A stretch of 64,000 bases of DNA, taken from contig CANNZV010001181.1 in assembly GCA_947561585.1 (NCBI GenBank), positions 1 to 64,000 on the forward strand. Direction: 5' to 3'. Below the pieces are notes generated by a model. That model saw only the letters and a list, made by a program, of their open reading frames with translations, was not told where the DNA came from and did not search any database. This document shows positions 1-11,691 of this stretch, piece by piece. The DNA comes from Caprella mutica (Eukaryota; Arthropoda; Malacostraca; Amphipoda; Caprellidae). Position 1 is the stretch's first letter. Each line of letters opens with the position of its first letter. Position numbers and translations under genes: made by a program.

Positions 1-497
1 GGTACATTTGCCTATCTCAGGGGGTACATTTGCCTATCTCAGGGGGTACATTTGCCAATCTCAGGGGGTACATTTGCCAATCTCAGGGGGTACATTTGCC
101 AATCTCAGGGGGTACATTTGCCAATCTCAAGGGGTACATTTGCCTATCTCAGGAGGTACATTTGCCTATCTCAAGGGGTACATTTGCCTATCTCAGGGGG
201 TACATTTGCCTATCTCAGGGGGTACATTTGCCTATCTCAGGGGGTACATTTGCCTATCTCAGGGGGTACATTTGCCAATCTCAGGGGGTACATTTGCCAA
301 TCTCAGGGGGTACATTTGCCAATCTCAAGGGGTACATTTGCCAATCTCAAGGGGTACATTTGCCAATATCAGGGGGTACATTTGCCTATCTCAGGGGGTC
401 CATTTGCCTATCTCAGGGGGTACATTTGCCTATCTCAGGGGGTACATTTGCCTATCTCAGGGGGTACATTTGCCAATCTCAGGGGGTACATTTGTGG
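1..497. repeat. 22-bp minisatellite, left end cut by the window
   Basis: About 22 tandem copies of a unit like GGTACATTTGCCTATCTCAG plus GG, alternating 'cctatctc' and 'ccaatctc' variants. There are no stop codons in any of the three plus frames, which creates three spurious ORFs. Confidence 0.97.
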
Positions 498-900
498 TTT
501 CAGTAAAAGAAAGCAAAAAATAAGTTTAGAGTGCTATTTTTATCAGAATAACATTCATATCAATATAAATATATAATTTTCATTAAATATTGATTTCAAA
601 AGTCATACTTTGTGCTTTGCTAAACTTTTTATGGTCAGTGATTTGAAATGGTAAAGAATTTGAAAAGAGTCTACCTAACGAGTATGACACTTGGTCTAGT
701 TTAGTACAGACATGCTTAATGCTCCATAAATTTGGAGGCCTGAACGGAAAGCATCGTCGTAATTCACAAAGGAATAACAAAAATTACATAGGGGTACATT
801 GATATGAATGAAAACGGTAATGTGGCACATAGTAAGAAAAAGGTTGGGAAACAATGCTCTAGCGGCTAGTCGGACTCTAGCCATTGGTAGGAAAATATTT

Positions 901-1082
901 GGGTATGTTATACGTTCTCAGATAGTTCCACATTTTCGATCATATAATATAAAAAATACAGAACTTAACATGATTCCTGTAAGGATTCGAATTAAAATAA
1001 AAGTCCAATAAATGTTATTATTATGAACTTTTTCTAATACGATCTGAAATGGGGAACTGTCCGATAATTTGGAACATACCCA
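901..1082. mobile_element. family-A2 palindromic MITE
   Basis: The left arm contains GATAGTTCCACATTTTCGAT and the right arm GGAACTGTCCGATAATTTGG ending in ATACCC; the arms are imperfect inverted repeats around an AT-rich core. Confidence 0.8.
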
Positions 1083-2589
1083 AATTTTTTTATCATATTT
1101 CGAAAGAGTTGAACATTTAATTAGCGTTTAATAAAATTTCTACATTTCTTAAAAGGTATCTCATCTATGGTTTATATTTCAGATGAGAAAAATCATCATT
1201 TATGGAATTTGTGAGATTCTGAATTAAATCTATATATACAGTGTTTTTTTTTTCTTTTTGCAAGACTTTGACCCCTCACTATGAATATTTGAAATAAGAA
1301 TTTAGAGGAAACAAATATATTCTTTTGATGATAAGGCTTGGTACTTTCAGTTTATGTATTACAAACTTATTTGAAACATAATGCAAATACATATAAAGGC
1401 TATCTAAAGAAGGTGTTGAAAATGAAGGCCGAAATCCTCTAGGCAAAGTCTTGGGCGCTTCAAGACAGTTCCTCGTCACCCTCTCAATGAGTATCTAATT
1501 TATTTTTTCATTTCATTTTATGTTTATGTAATTTATATTTAAATAATATTTTAATAATAAAAATACCTACACAATATATACAAAACAGTGTTTCAAAATA
1601 ATCTAAAAGAAACTGTTTATAATTTTCAAAACAGCTCAAAAGATAATATTAGTCACTAAATTTAGTCTTTTATTCAATGAAACATATTTATATGAATACA
1701 TTATTAATGTACAGCAGTATGATCACAGTAGCCATTTGGTCTTACGTGGCTTAGTAATAGATCTTTCTGTGTGTGTTTACGATATAAAACAGAAAAGAAA
1801 GCCTTTCCTTTTATCTCGAAACCAAAAACACGCGGTATAACTTTATCAAAAGGATCTAATTCGATTTTGTTTTTTCAAGGAATATAAAAGGATTATTAAT
1901 AGTAATTATCAATAACAATTTGTTATGTTCAACTTGTGGAAGAACTGTATGTGTGCTACTAGTTCAAAGTTTCGCATAAATACATTAATGATTCTGAAGT
2001 AATTATTAATGTAGCACATAATTTGAATTTGGGTGGTTTTAATTTAAAAAAATATCGTTTAGAATGTCTATTTTTTACTGAAGAACAATCTTGGGATCAA
2101 TTAACATTAAAATTACCATCAATATTATATTACAAACCAATAACTACGAATATTGGAGAATATTATGGAAGGAAGGATATTATTATAATCAATATAATCA
2201 CTTTATAATTATATATTATACTTTATAATTATATTATAGAGTGATATTAGGTACCTAACTGGTTGTAGAGAGTCACAAAGTAATGGATTCTGTTATCGGA
2301 AACTCAATATACGCTATTTACTTCTTAACTATTGTATGGTATGGAAGAAGATGCGCAATTTGAGAGTTTTATGATTAGAAGTAATTATTTTTTATGATAA
2401 AAGTACGATCTTTAGTTTCTGTAATCAATCTTTATACTGATTAGATATTTTTGATTTTTATTTATAATTTAAATTATTACGAATAAAGTTACAGAAGGTA
2501 TATTTAAAAGTTTAAATACTTTACATTTGTGTTACACATAAAATTCCAGGTGACGTTCACATGATTTTGGTTGGTATCAGGATAGAAAA

Positions 2590-2706
2590 TTATGGTGGGG
2601 CCATAGAAGATAAGGAGAGGGTTTCTTTTGATCTTCTATGACCCAAACTAACTTTTTCACTGGGTATTAGAGGCTCTATTTTCCGTCACCTTACCATTCT
2701 TTGGTG
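2590..2706. repeat. dispersed repeat, copy 1
   Basis: Starts near TATGGTGGGGCCATAGAAGA and ends with a 'ctgggtattagaggct' block. A related copy is at 28709..28835. GATCTTCTATGACCC near its middle is an inverted partial copy of its start. The class is unknown. Confidence 0.55.
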
Positions 2707-2724
2707 AAAATTCACCTCATACTA

Positions 2725-2892
2725 GGGTTAGTTCCGAATTATTGGTCAGTACTACATCTTCGGACATATAAGAAAAAATAATATAAAGTTGTTATTAGAT
2801 AGGTAGTACTGTGTAATAATAATAATTTTTATATTGTTTTTTCAATTAAATGACCAAAGATTTAATACTGACCGATAATTCGGAACTTACCC
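2725..2892. mobile_element. family-A1 palindromic MITE, ACAGTG-core type
   Basis: The left arm begins AGGGTTAGTTCCGAATTATT and the right arm ends GATAATTCGGAACTTACCCC. The core carries the 'agtactgtgtaataata' string shared with several other copies. Confidence 0.85.
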
Positions 2893-2934
2893 CAATAATC
2901 ACATTTTCTTGTCACTGATATTTCGTTGTTCAGT

Positions 2935-3868
2935 AGAACTCCCCTATAATGAAGTCCTGTATAGTGAATGCAATGTCTTGAGTAAGGAAGTAGCCTCTAT
3001 AGTGAACGAACTTTCTTTAGTCGCCATAAACTGTTCATTAGTCGCCATAAACTGTTCATTAGTCGCCATAAACTGTCCATTATTCGCCATAAACTGTCCA
3101 TTAGTCGCCATAAACTGTTCATTAGTCGCCATAAACTGTTCATTAGTCGCCATAAACTGTTCATTAGTCGCCATAAACTGTTCATTAGTCGCCATAAACT
3201 GTTCATTAGTCGCCATAAACTGTTCATTAGTCGCCATAAACTGTTCATTAGTCGCCATAAACTGTTCATTAGTCGCCATAAACTGTTCATTAGTCGCCAT
3301 AAACTGTTCATTAGTCGCCATAAACTGTCCATTAGTCGCCATAAACTGTTCATTAGTCGCCATAAACTGTTCATTAGTCGCCATAAACTGTTCATTAGTC
3401 GCCATAAACTGTTCATTAGTCGCCATAAACTGTTCATTAGTCGCCATAAACTGTTCATTAGTCGCCATAAACTGTTCATTAGTCGCCATAAACTGTTCAT
3501 TAGTCGCCATAAACTGTTCATTAGTCGCCATAAACTGTTCATTAGTCGCCATAAACTGTTCATTAGTCGCCATAAACTGTCCATTAGTCGCCATAAACTG
3601 TCCATTAGTCGCCATAAACTGTTCATTAGTCGCCATAAACTGTTCATTAGTCGCCATAAACTGTTCATTAGTCGCCATAAACTGTTCATTAGTCGCCATA
3701 AACTGTTCATTAGTCGCCATAAACTGTTCATTAGTCGCCATAAACTGTTCATTAGTCGCCATAAACTGTTCATTAGTCGCCATAAACTGTTCATTAGTTC
3801 TCTAAAACTAATGGCTATGCAAGGCTAGTCACTATACAGGATTTCATTACAGAAGAGTTCTATTGTAG
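2935..3868. mobile_element. foldback element whose interior is a 21-bp minisatellite
   Basis: The left terminal block (GTAGAACTCCCCTATAATGA then 'agtcctgtatagtga') is mirrored at 3823..3868, whose complement reads ATAGAACTCTTCTGTAATGA then 'aatcctgtatagtga'. Between them lies the tandem array 3014..3799. A third relative of the same end sequence is at 59268..59345. Confidence 0.75.
3014..3799. repeat. 21-bp minisatellite, about 37 copies
   Basis: The unit is ATTAGTCGCCATAAACTGTT plus C, very homogeneous, with a few 'gtcc' variants. Because 21 is a multiple of 3 it translates as LVAINCS on plus and FMATNEQ on minus. I regard these as non-coding by-products. Confidence 0.97.
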
Positions 3869-4083
3869 TGCTCGAATATTATTACTCGTTGTGTGTAGGC
3901 TAGAAGAATGGTTAATGGTTATACCAGCCTCTGCTTTCTGTTTCTTATTTACTTATTTCCAATAACGATAGATCTTTTATCCCGATCTTTTTACTCAACA
4001 AATATATTTTCATTTATTTCATTTTTCAATTAAGAATGAAAATAACATTACAAAATTTTCCAGTCAAAATCCTTGTAATTTCC

Positions 4084-4666
4084 GGATCTTGTTTGAAATT
4101 CACGAGCCACCATATTTCAATTTTTGTTAAATAATAATAATTATTATGTAGTTTATAAATATATTTTTTTATTTTAAGAGAAATGAAAAATGATGAGATA
4201 TAAATAAATGTATAAATGAGAAACTAACAAAACTTAACCTATAAAGACACAAATAAAAATAAAAAATTATTATTTAACATACAATGTCAATATCGACTAT
4301 TAAGATGAACCATGTATTCTTTGTGATACTGACACTCTCTCTACAGGAGCGTTTCTGACATTTCCATTTGAAGCCTCTGTCATTTATCATAGTCATTGAA
4401 TGTTCTTCTCTGCATACTTTAGATGTTGGAATAATTGCATATTCTTTAAATATCTTCACGCTTTCTTCTTCACTAAGTTTGAGAAGTTTCTTGAGTCTAA
4501 AAGAAGCCATTTTTGAAGGATAATAAATTATACAAATTTCTCTCACGATTGTCGTATAAAATTCTCGTATCTAAACTACTGAATTTTTTGTTTATATAAT
4601 AATTACTATCATTTTGCAAATTTTCATTATTGAAATATGGTGGCTCGTGAATTTCAAACAAGATCC
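4084..4666. mobile_element. Merlin-type DNA transposon, internally deleted (583 bp)
   Basis: A perfect 38-bp terminal inverted repeat begins GGATCTTGTTTGAAATTCAC at both ends. The element is flanked by a perfect 8-bp direct repeat TAATTTCC at 4076..4083 and 4667..4674. An 8-9-bp target duplication and the encoded zinc-binding transposase N-terminus fit the Merlin (IS1016/ISXO2-like) superfamily. The remaining transposase is absent, so the copy is non-autonomous. Confidence 0.85.
4274..4546 (-). pseudogene. N-terminal fragment of an ISXO2/Merlin-like transposase
   Basis: An ORF of 90 codons. It has a helical region rich in Leu/Lys (ASFRLKKLLKLSEEESVKIF), then a zinc-ribbon-like pattern with Cys and His near residue 45, followed by FKWKCQKRSCRESVSI and KNTWF. 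The W-x-C-x4-C and the trailing TWF are typical of the domain preceding the DDE core of Merlin/ISXO2 transposases. The sequence departs from the family after TWF and stops, so no catalytic core remains. Confidence 0.7.
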
Positions 4667-5031
4667 TAATTTCCCTACATTAAATTCAGAACAAATGCAC
4701 AAAGAAAAATAAATACATAAGTAAAAGCCTCCTATCGCAGCATGCGAAGGAAAAAAGTTGCCTATATTAAACACTTGTAAGAATACTGAGTCGATAGGAA
4801 TTTTATTCAAATAATTTCATTAGTCATATATTGTTGCCATTGCTCAATTTACAGGCAATTCAATTGGAGAAATGGACAATATCTGTCAATAACATAATTC
4901 ATTTATTAATCGTATTACGTTGTAGGTTTGGATTAAATAAACTCTTTTAGTTGATATTATATGTTGGTTAGTTAGTTTATAATTTAGATCTATAGATAAT
5001 AGTATCAGATGTAATCGAAAATTATTGTTGG

Positions 5032-5229
5032 GTTAGTTCCAAGTTATCGGACTGTTTCACATTTTCGATCATATAAGAAAAAAGTATGCATATAATATAA
5101 TCATTCTTTATAGTTTATTTTATTTGTTATCCGTGATAGCGTCATCTATCATTGATACTAATTGAAATAACAATTAAATAATAATTAAGTATATTTTTTC
5201 AGTATATGATCGAAAATGTGGAACCGTCC
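5032..5229. mobile_element. family-A2 palindromic MITE
   Basis: The arms GTTATCGGACTGTTTCACAT and GTGGAACCGTCCGACAATGC mirror each other; inner arms TTTTCGATCATATAAG and its complement. Confidence 0.9.
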
Positions 5230-5499
5230 GACAATGCGGAACTTACCTCACTATAATAAAAAGAGGCTTTGTTTTTCTTACATATTACCTATAAGAAAAA
5301 CACTTCATCAAAATAACTAAAACTTAGCAATATTTTTGCTATATGTCGTACCTATTCATTTAAAATCTATATGTGATTGTGTTTATTGCTCTAACATAAA
5401 CATTGATTATTTTAATGTGGAAATGGCTAATATTAGACATTGGTGATATCTCACGACATTTTGATGCAAGAACATATGATAGTAGAGACTTGGTGATGT

Positions 5500-5709
5500 A
5501 GGGTGAGTTACGAATTGTCGGTCGGATTCACATCTTCGGTCATATAAGAAAAATGATATAATAATAATAATTATTTACTTTTATTTGGTAATTTGGTATA
5601 TATGATACCAGCATATATCAAATTAAATGAAAATTAAATAATTATAATTATATAGTTTTTCTTATATGACCGAAGATGTGAATCCGACCGATAATTCGTA
5701 ACTTAGCCT
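5500..5709. mobile_element. family-A1 palindromic MITE
   Basis: Starts AGGGTGAGTTACGAATTGTC and ends TAATTCGTAACTTAGCCT, with inner arms ATCTTCGGTCATATAAG. The core is an AT-rich hairpin related to the GGTATCCATGATACC core. Confidence 0.92.
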
Positions 5710-5809
5710 AATTTCATATGCACTAAGTAGAAGAAAAATGATAAGCAGAAGAAATATGCGAAGGTCATAGTACAGCAATTCTATTTTCAATCACAACTCT
5801 GCAATGCAC

Positions 5810-6110
5810 CCAAACTCACCCTTGGGGGTGCAAGGTGCAGGGGCCCACAATAAGGACAGGCAGAACCGTCACGCTATTAGCCTTTAAACTTAGTCCAGAG
5901 TGATGTCAGAGTGAAGATTTTGGAGATTATTAAAGAATAAAGTTGGACACTAGAACCTGCACCTTCTCATACTGTTGCATCCACACTGACTTGGGGGTGG
6001 ATGCAAGTAGCCACCGTTGGCAGTGAACCAACCGCGTCAGAGGTGGGGGTGTACCATAGGATTCTCTCCTCACAGAGTCCTCAGGGATCTGTCTGGATAG
6101 AAAAGTTAGT
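5810..6110 (-). other. GC-rich island in intergenic DNA, unidentified
   Basis: A 300-bp stretch far richer in GC than its surroundings. On the minus strand 5930..6115 is open and reads QIPEDSVRRESYG then KSVWMQQYEKVQVLV, preceded by an acceptor-like ttttctatccag. It could be an exon of an unseen gene or an old repeat; I recognise no family. Confidence 0.25.
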
Positions 6111-6122
6111 TCTGAGCCATAG

Positions 6123-6300
6123 AGATATATCGGAGAAAATAGTAGAAAAATTTTGAAAAATATTAGAAATATTTTTGAAAAAATGTTAAAATTGTTTTTT
6201 TGAGAAAATATTAGAAATATATTTGAGAAAATATTAGAAATATAGTTTAGAAAGCAGATGAGATACATTTCAGAAAAAAAATAGAAATATATCTGAAGAG
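6123..6300. repeat. degenerate A-rich tandem repeat
   Basis: Irregular repeats of a roughly 20-bp unit like GAGAAAATATTAGAAATAT. They translate on minus as a run of Phe/Ile/Asn-rich residues, which is not a real coding region. Confidence 0.7.
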
Positions 6301-6427
6301 AATCTTAGTTAGCACTATATTTAACATATGATTTAGCCACTCAAATTCTTGTTGCTAGCCCATCATCTACAGCTGAAGAAGAATAGGAACTCGACAAGTT
6401 TGACACTCTTAAAATTTATCTACGGTA

Positions 6428-6526
6428 ACTTGCGAGTTATAGGACAGTTCTTCATTTTCGATCATGATGTGCTTTTTTCTCATATGATCGAAAACGTGGA
6501 ACCGTTCAATTACTTGGAACTAACCT
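6428..6526. mobile_element. short family-A2 MITE
   Basis: Arms TTATAGGACAGTTCTTCATT and GAACCGTTCAATTACTTGG surround a very short core; ends without the full AGGGTAAGT. Confidence 0.75.
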
Positions 6527-7206
6527 TAAAGCGGATTAATTTTTTTTTGTGAATCAGAAGTAATTATGATCTTTATTTCATTAACATTTGTAAAGAAGTA
6601 CAGAAAGAGAATGAATATTAGAACACTCTAAATAACAATATTTTCTTCAAATGAACTAAAACAAAAAAGGAAGGGCATTAACTCCATCAAGTTTTATTCA
6701 AATAAAAGTCTACAATAATAAACACTTTATACGTTATGCAATTGACTGCCAATAACTTTAACTACAAAGTATTAAGAGGGACAACTCTTGCTGTATTGTT
6801 TGGCGGGGTGTGACAGACAATTAGAACTGAAAACATGTGAACAAATTACTGTTTGGTGAAAAAGTTGGTACTTACGATGTGACCTTTCACAATAACAACC
6901 TAAACACAAATTACGCAATAAAACATTCATCTTTATTCACTTTTAAATTTCATAAATGAATCAAATTGAACAGAAAAAGAAAAATGTGGTTTTCAAAGAA
7001 ATGAATGCTAATTGCAACAAGAATATTTTGTTATTTTTCTTTACTTGAAATGATTTAATTATAATTTTACCCTTCATTTACGTTAGTTTTCAGTTAAATA
7101 TTTTATGTCTTGGTCTTCTAATGAGACGTGTTGTAGTATAAATAAATTTCCAAATTTCTCATAAACTACAAATTTCCTGAAATGTTGAATTGCATTACGA
7201 GTAAAA

Positions 7207-7300
7207 TCCAAAACTCGCTGCATAAACATTTTCGATCACGCAAAAAGAAATGCTTCTTATATGATCGAAATGATGAAATGCTCGTTAACTCTGAGCTTAA
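7207..7300. mobile_element. decayed family-A2 MITE
   Basis: Inner arms CATTTTCGATCACGC and CTTATATGATCGAAATG are recognisable; the outer arms are heavily mutated and end GAGCTTAACCTA. Confidence 0.6.
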
Positions 7301-7634
7301 CCTAATTGTTTTCAATCCATAAAATCTAGATATCAAAGAACACGTGGAATATCACCTCAAAATAATGTTGCTACCATCGCAAACTTTGTCGATAAAGTTG
7401 CACTTTATTCCGGCAAGAAAGCGTCAACATTGAAGCTGCACAAAATTAAAAAGAAGTTTACTTTTTTCGTCGTTTTCTTGCTCTTCAATTCATCAATTTA
7501 ATAATACTTACAACATGGATATCAATAATCAATCAGCAGGTGTTTAACATCTGCTTCGGAACCAAAGGCCATATCGAGGAAATTAAATACAAGTAACTGG
7601 AAATTAACTCAAAAATAAATAGAATGTGTTATTA

Positions 7635-7814
7635 CTAGGGTTGTGACAATATGCTCTTAAAAACATAGATCCTGAAAATATTATAGACGGAGAGAATTAA
7701 AGAGTATTGAATCGTTCTAAATCAGCGGTATAGAGTATTCGATACCATTTCATTCAGTTTCTTCTATGATATTCTTAATATCTATGATTTTAAATGCATA
7801 TTGTCACAAGCCTA
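7635..7814. mobile_element. family-B palindromic MITE, copy 1
   Basis: Begins TAGGGTTGTGACAATATGCT and ends with the complement (GCATATTGTCACAAGCCTA). The inner arms carry 'catagat..' and 'atctatg', with a GGTATCGAATA-like core. Related copies are at 46158 and 53711. Confidence 0.85.
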
Positions 7815-8442
7815 GTTATAAACTTTAATTGAATTCTGTAAATATTTAATTACATTTGGTATTTTTGTTCTATCTTTCCACTGAATTAGAATGCATTTGG
7901 TTTTTTATTTGCATTAGCTGAAATGAGAAAAAGAATACATGAGAAAATGATCAAAATTTGCTTATATATTCTAATACATTTTTTTAAAATAAATTCCTAT
8001 AATAAATTATTATTCTATTAGAACCATTTTTTTTCACCAATCTTCATGACATTAAATAGGTAATATTTGAACTAAATAGTAAAGCTCCCCTATGATCTTC
8101 AGAAAAGATACGACATACGTAGCAATTAATGTAAGAAAAGAGACATTTTATTCACACTCAGTCAAGCAGAATCAGTCGACTTTTATGAGTGAGAATTCTT
8201 CAGATGGCGTATTATTAATCTCTAATTTGATATCAGTCAATACTGAAATTCTTGAATTTTCGAACCGAAGAATTCCAATCATGAAATTAATATTTAGTTT
8301 TCAATTGACATCTTATTAAATTCTAAAATGAATTAGTTTCGTGATTTAGAAAATAATAATAGGGTTTTCTTACCGATGGTTCCACAAAGAGAGTCCATAA
8401 TTATTAGCAGATCACAAATCTCATGGATGTAGAAAAGGGTGC

Positions 8443-9203
8443 TAGGAAAACTGCCACTGGGAAAATTGCCACCCGGAAAATTGCAATTGAGGAAAATTGA
8501 CACTATGGGAAAACTGCCACCCGGAAAATTGCCACTATACATATATAAATTCATACTGAATTTTTTTTTTTAAATCGCAAAAATCATAGGTACTGAATGC
8601 AATGTTGATCAGAATTCAATATATAAGAATGTCAACTCATTTTGACAAGTTATACGATCTAATTGGATTCTTCCGTCGGTGGGTGTGAGTGTGCTGATAC
8701 GCAATTAATTCTTAGTTTAATGTGTTCAATTGTTCCCTGAAGAGTTTAAATCAATAATAAATAAAATCTTGCTACAATAATTTCTCGATAAACAACAAAA
8801 CATGTTGCATCAGTTTCACAATAAATAGTTACGTCTTAGACACTATAAGTCAAAGAATTTCAGTAACTCAAATCTCTTAGTTATTTAATTATGCTTAAAT
8901 ATTTCAAACCGAAATGTGCCTCTCAGGCTCATTGGTCGTTCCATGGTTGAATAGTTTTTATTAACTTGTCAATGAAAGATGAACGCACAGTGAAATTTTC
9001 TTTACATAAGATTAGAATACTTTTGTATTCAGTTCGGTATTTTTTTCATAGACTAAAATATTTATTTATAGTTTGTTGATATATTTTATAGTGGCAATTT
9101 TGCTCATTGGCAGTTTTCCGACAGTGGCAATTTTCCCAGTGGTAATTTTTCCACAGTTGCAGTTTTCCCGGAGGCAATCTTCCCAGTGGCAATTTTCCGC
9201 ACA
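8443..9203. mobile_element. foldback element with subrepeat arms (GGAAAAYTGCCAC)
   Basis: The left arm 8443..8538 contains about six copies of a short GGAAAATTGCCACCC-type unit. The right arm 9088..9203 contains the complementary units (GTGGCAATTTTCCCA). The 550 bp between them hold no gene I can identify. Confidence 0.75.
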
Positions 9204-9567
9204 CAGTAGGAAAGCTACTCGTTTGGATAAAGTTAATTACCAAGCAATATCACAAAAAGTGACGGTGAATATATCTTCAAAAACTGCAACTACATGTCAT
9301 ATCAGTAATATAGGTTGTACTAGATCGTTATGTTTTTCACCTTTCAATATCAACTTCACTATCAAATACACATTTAGAATAGAAGCAGGCCCCACTTTTA
9401 TTACACCAAAATAACGACTCATACTTATTACAAATGGTAATAGGAGCGAGACATGACTTGAAGTTATTTTTGTTACTGAATGAAATTGAATTTTCTATGA
9501 ATTGGATCGAAAGAAAATGGTTTTAAAGCTCAAATCATAGTAAAGTCAATGAAAAATGTATACGTAC

Positions 9568-9752
9568 TGAATTTTCGACAGCTTTCTAATTTCACATTTC
9601 GAAAATATTTTAAATTAATTATAATGCTTGTAAAATTTTAAAATTGGTCTGGGTGCACGACGACAAAATTATAAGATTTTGAAAATAGCAGGAAATTAGA
9701 AAACTGTGATTTGAGAAATTAACATCATGCGGAGACTCTTTTCTTTGATGGT
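9568..9752 (+). repeat. dispersed repeat, copy 1 (copy 2 at 28968..29170, inverted)
   Basis: Shared strings include 'acgacgacaaaatt', 'attagaaaactgtga' and ATCATGCGGAGACTCTTTTC, found as complements at 28970..29070. The class is unknown. Confidence 0.7.
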
Positions 9753-9955
9753 ACATTCCGGATTCTGTTGCCGTAATCAGCTGATGAAAGATCGGTAATT
9801 AAAGGTCAAAATAGCAAATGAATTAAAAGTAGTAAAATTCAATCATGGCTTAACTCTCACTCAGTATAGGTGAGTGATTAGTTTGATACTTTGATTTATA
9901 TAATTGTTACATTGAACAAACAGAAGTTTTATGCACTATAAAATATTTTTGGCAA

Positions 9956-10115
9956 TAATGTTATCGGAGGTTCCACATTTTTTGAAAAGGTAAAAAAATA
10001 GAATAGTTATTATACAACATTCCTTTTAATTGTTGTCCTTAGTACCTGCATGTATCATGGACACCAATTAAAATGACTGTTAAATAATAATAATAATAAC
10101 AATAATGTATCATCG
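9956..10115. mobile_element. decayed or half family-A2 MITE
   Basis: GTTATCGGAGGTTCCACATT marks one arm and CATGTATCATGGACACCAAT the core; the second arm is not recognisable. Confidence 0.5.
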
Positions 10116-10436
10116 CAATATAAGGCAATCCAACCCTCAAAACAATTTTCTTTTAATCTAATTCATGGAAAATGAAATTTTCAAAGAGTTACAATTATGT
10201 AATATAATTCGAATCACGCGTAGTTTTTATTACAGCTTTTATAAATGCGAGGTGTAATAAAAATGGGGCCCGTTTGTCTAATATTAGACTTATCTAGAAC
10301 ATTTCAAATCATTTTATTCATTTATAAGGCTGACCTAAAGTTTCCATAAAATTTTGTTTTCTTCTTGTGTGCTTGAAAGAATTAATAAGCACGTTAAACA
10401 ACTTACCGTTATGAACTACTCTCACTTGATTTAATA

Positions 10437-11441
10437 CAGGGATTCTTAACTTAGGTTCGATCGAACCCCAGGGGTTTGGAGAGTCAGTTTCAGGTGTTTA
10501 GAGGTTTGATTTGCCCAATCTAATTATTATTAACGGGTAAAACTTTGTTATGAAAAAGATAATAGATTGGCAATTGTGGGTATTTACATGTAATATTCCT
10601 TATTCATTTAGCTATTCAGTATTAGAGTTACATAATTTTGTTTCTGTTTTCAGCTTAAGGTTTGACCTTGTAGAATGTTCTAGAATCAACTAATATTTGC
10701 ATGCTTCAATAGAATGTTTAGCTAAATGCTTTACCATTCATTTGTAATGTCCCATCAAGGCCTCAGTCCCACACTCTAATGTTCTCTAATTGCTAATATC
10801 CGAGTGATATTCAGTATACCTGCCGAGTGTTGTTTCTTCGTAGTAACTAATTTTGTGTCCGCGTAACCGAGGTGAATTAGTATTTAAAATATATTCATAG
10901 TTTGAAACGTTTAGTAGGATTCATATTAAAAATAATTGTTATATGTAATATATAGACCATATTATTCTATAAGCCAAGTTCCAGTTCATTTCTCTACTTT
11001 GTACCTAACATAACTAATTATATATCAAACAGTTCACTTTTATTCTTTTGAATTTCAATAGCATTTACTAAATGCAATTCCCATTTTCATTCAATCTCGA
11101 ATATTCAAACAAAGCATACACTATCATTTAATGTAAAGAGGCTACCATTCTCATCACCCTTTATCACCTCATCACAAGCATCACACTTGTCAATGTGATG
11201 CCACGCTTTGTGAAATGGTCTCAGAGAGGCACATTGATTTGCAGTGAATATTCAGTAGGTTTTTGTCTGAAATTCATATTTAATATTTTTTCTTTGAACA
11301 CAGTGATTTTGTGTGCAGTTTTTTGAATTTGAAGAAAAAGAAATCACATAATATTTTCCCAGTTACGAAGGGTTCGATGACTGCATGTATGAAACTTGTG
11401 GTATTCAGTACCTCAAAATGACAAAGGGTTGAGAACAACTG
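10437..11441. mobile_element. hAT-superfamily element, non-autonomous (1005 bp)
   Basis: The ends CAGGGATTCTTAACTTAG and, at the right, AAGGGTTGAGAACAACTG form the short imperfect terminal repeats typical of hAT elements (CAGxGxTTCTxAAC). They are flanked by a perfect 8-bp direct repeat ATTTAATA at 10429..10436 and 11442..11449. No transposase ORF is present. Confidence 0.82.
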
Positions 11442-11473
11442 ATTTAATAGAACTATTTCTTTTCAACAAACAA

Positions 11474-11691
11474 GGGTAATTTCGAGTTATCGGAGGGTTC
11501 CTCATTTTCGATCATATAAAACAAAGCTATAGAGTTATTTTTTTATTGGTAGCTATTCAAAATAAGGAAAAATATTTTATTATATAATATTAAAGAAAAT
11601 TTCAGGGACAAAAAATTTAAATAATTAACATTACATTTTTTTCTTACATGATCGAAAACATGAAACTGCCGATAACTCGGAACTTACCCTC
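11474..11691. mobile_element. family-A2 palindromic MITE
   Basis: Arms begin AGGGTAATTTCGAGTTATCG and end GATAACTCGGAACTTACCCT; inner arms CATTTTCGATCATATAA. Confidence 0.9.

Larger units (their letters stand above)
498..4083. other. intergenic, no gene recognised
   Basis: AT-rich sequence with two family-A MITEs (901.., 2725..), a dispersed repeat (2590..2706) and the foldback/minisatellite element at 2935..3868. The short ORFs at 1279..1479 and 2023..2208 look like chance ORFs; I recognise nothing in them. Confidence 0.5.
9385..10272. mobile_element. possible TIR element
   Basis: AGGCCCCACTTTTATTACAC at the left is mirrored by GTGTAATAAAAATGGGGCCC at the right. I see no matching target duplication, so the boundaries are uncertain. 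The interval contains a dispersed repeat (9568..9752) and a half MITE. Confidence 0.4.

Noticed and set aside
8..576. Three overlapping plus-strand ORFs of 158-174 codons
   Set aside because: They are translations of the 22-bp minisatellite in each frame; periodicity explains the lack of stops.
2909..3805. Long repeat proteins (LVAINCS)n and (FMATNEQ)n on opposite strands
   Set aside because: The 21-bp tandem unit is a multiple of 3, so both strands stay open. Both arise from one array inside a foldback element, and there is no codon-level sign of selection.
9385..10272. Complete DNA transposon between the mirrored AGGCCCCACTTTTATTACAC ends
   Set aside because: No target duplication and no transposase; kept only as a low-confidence feature.
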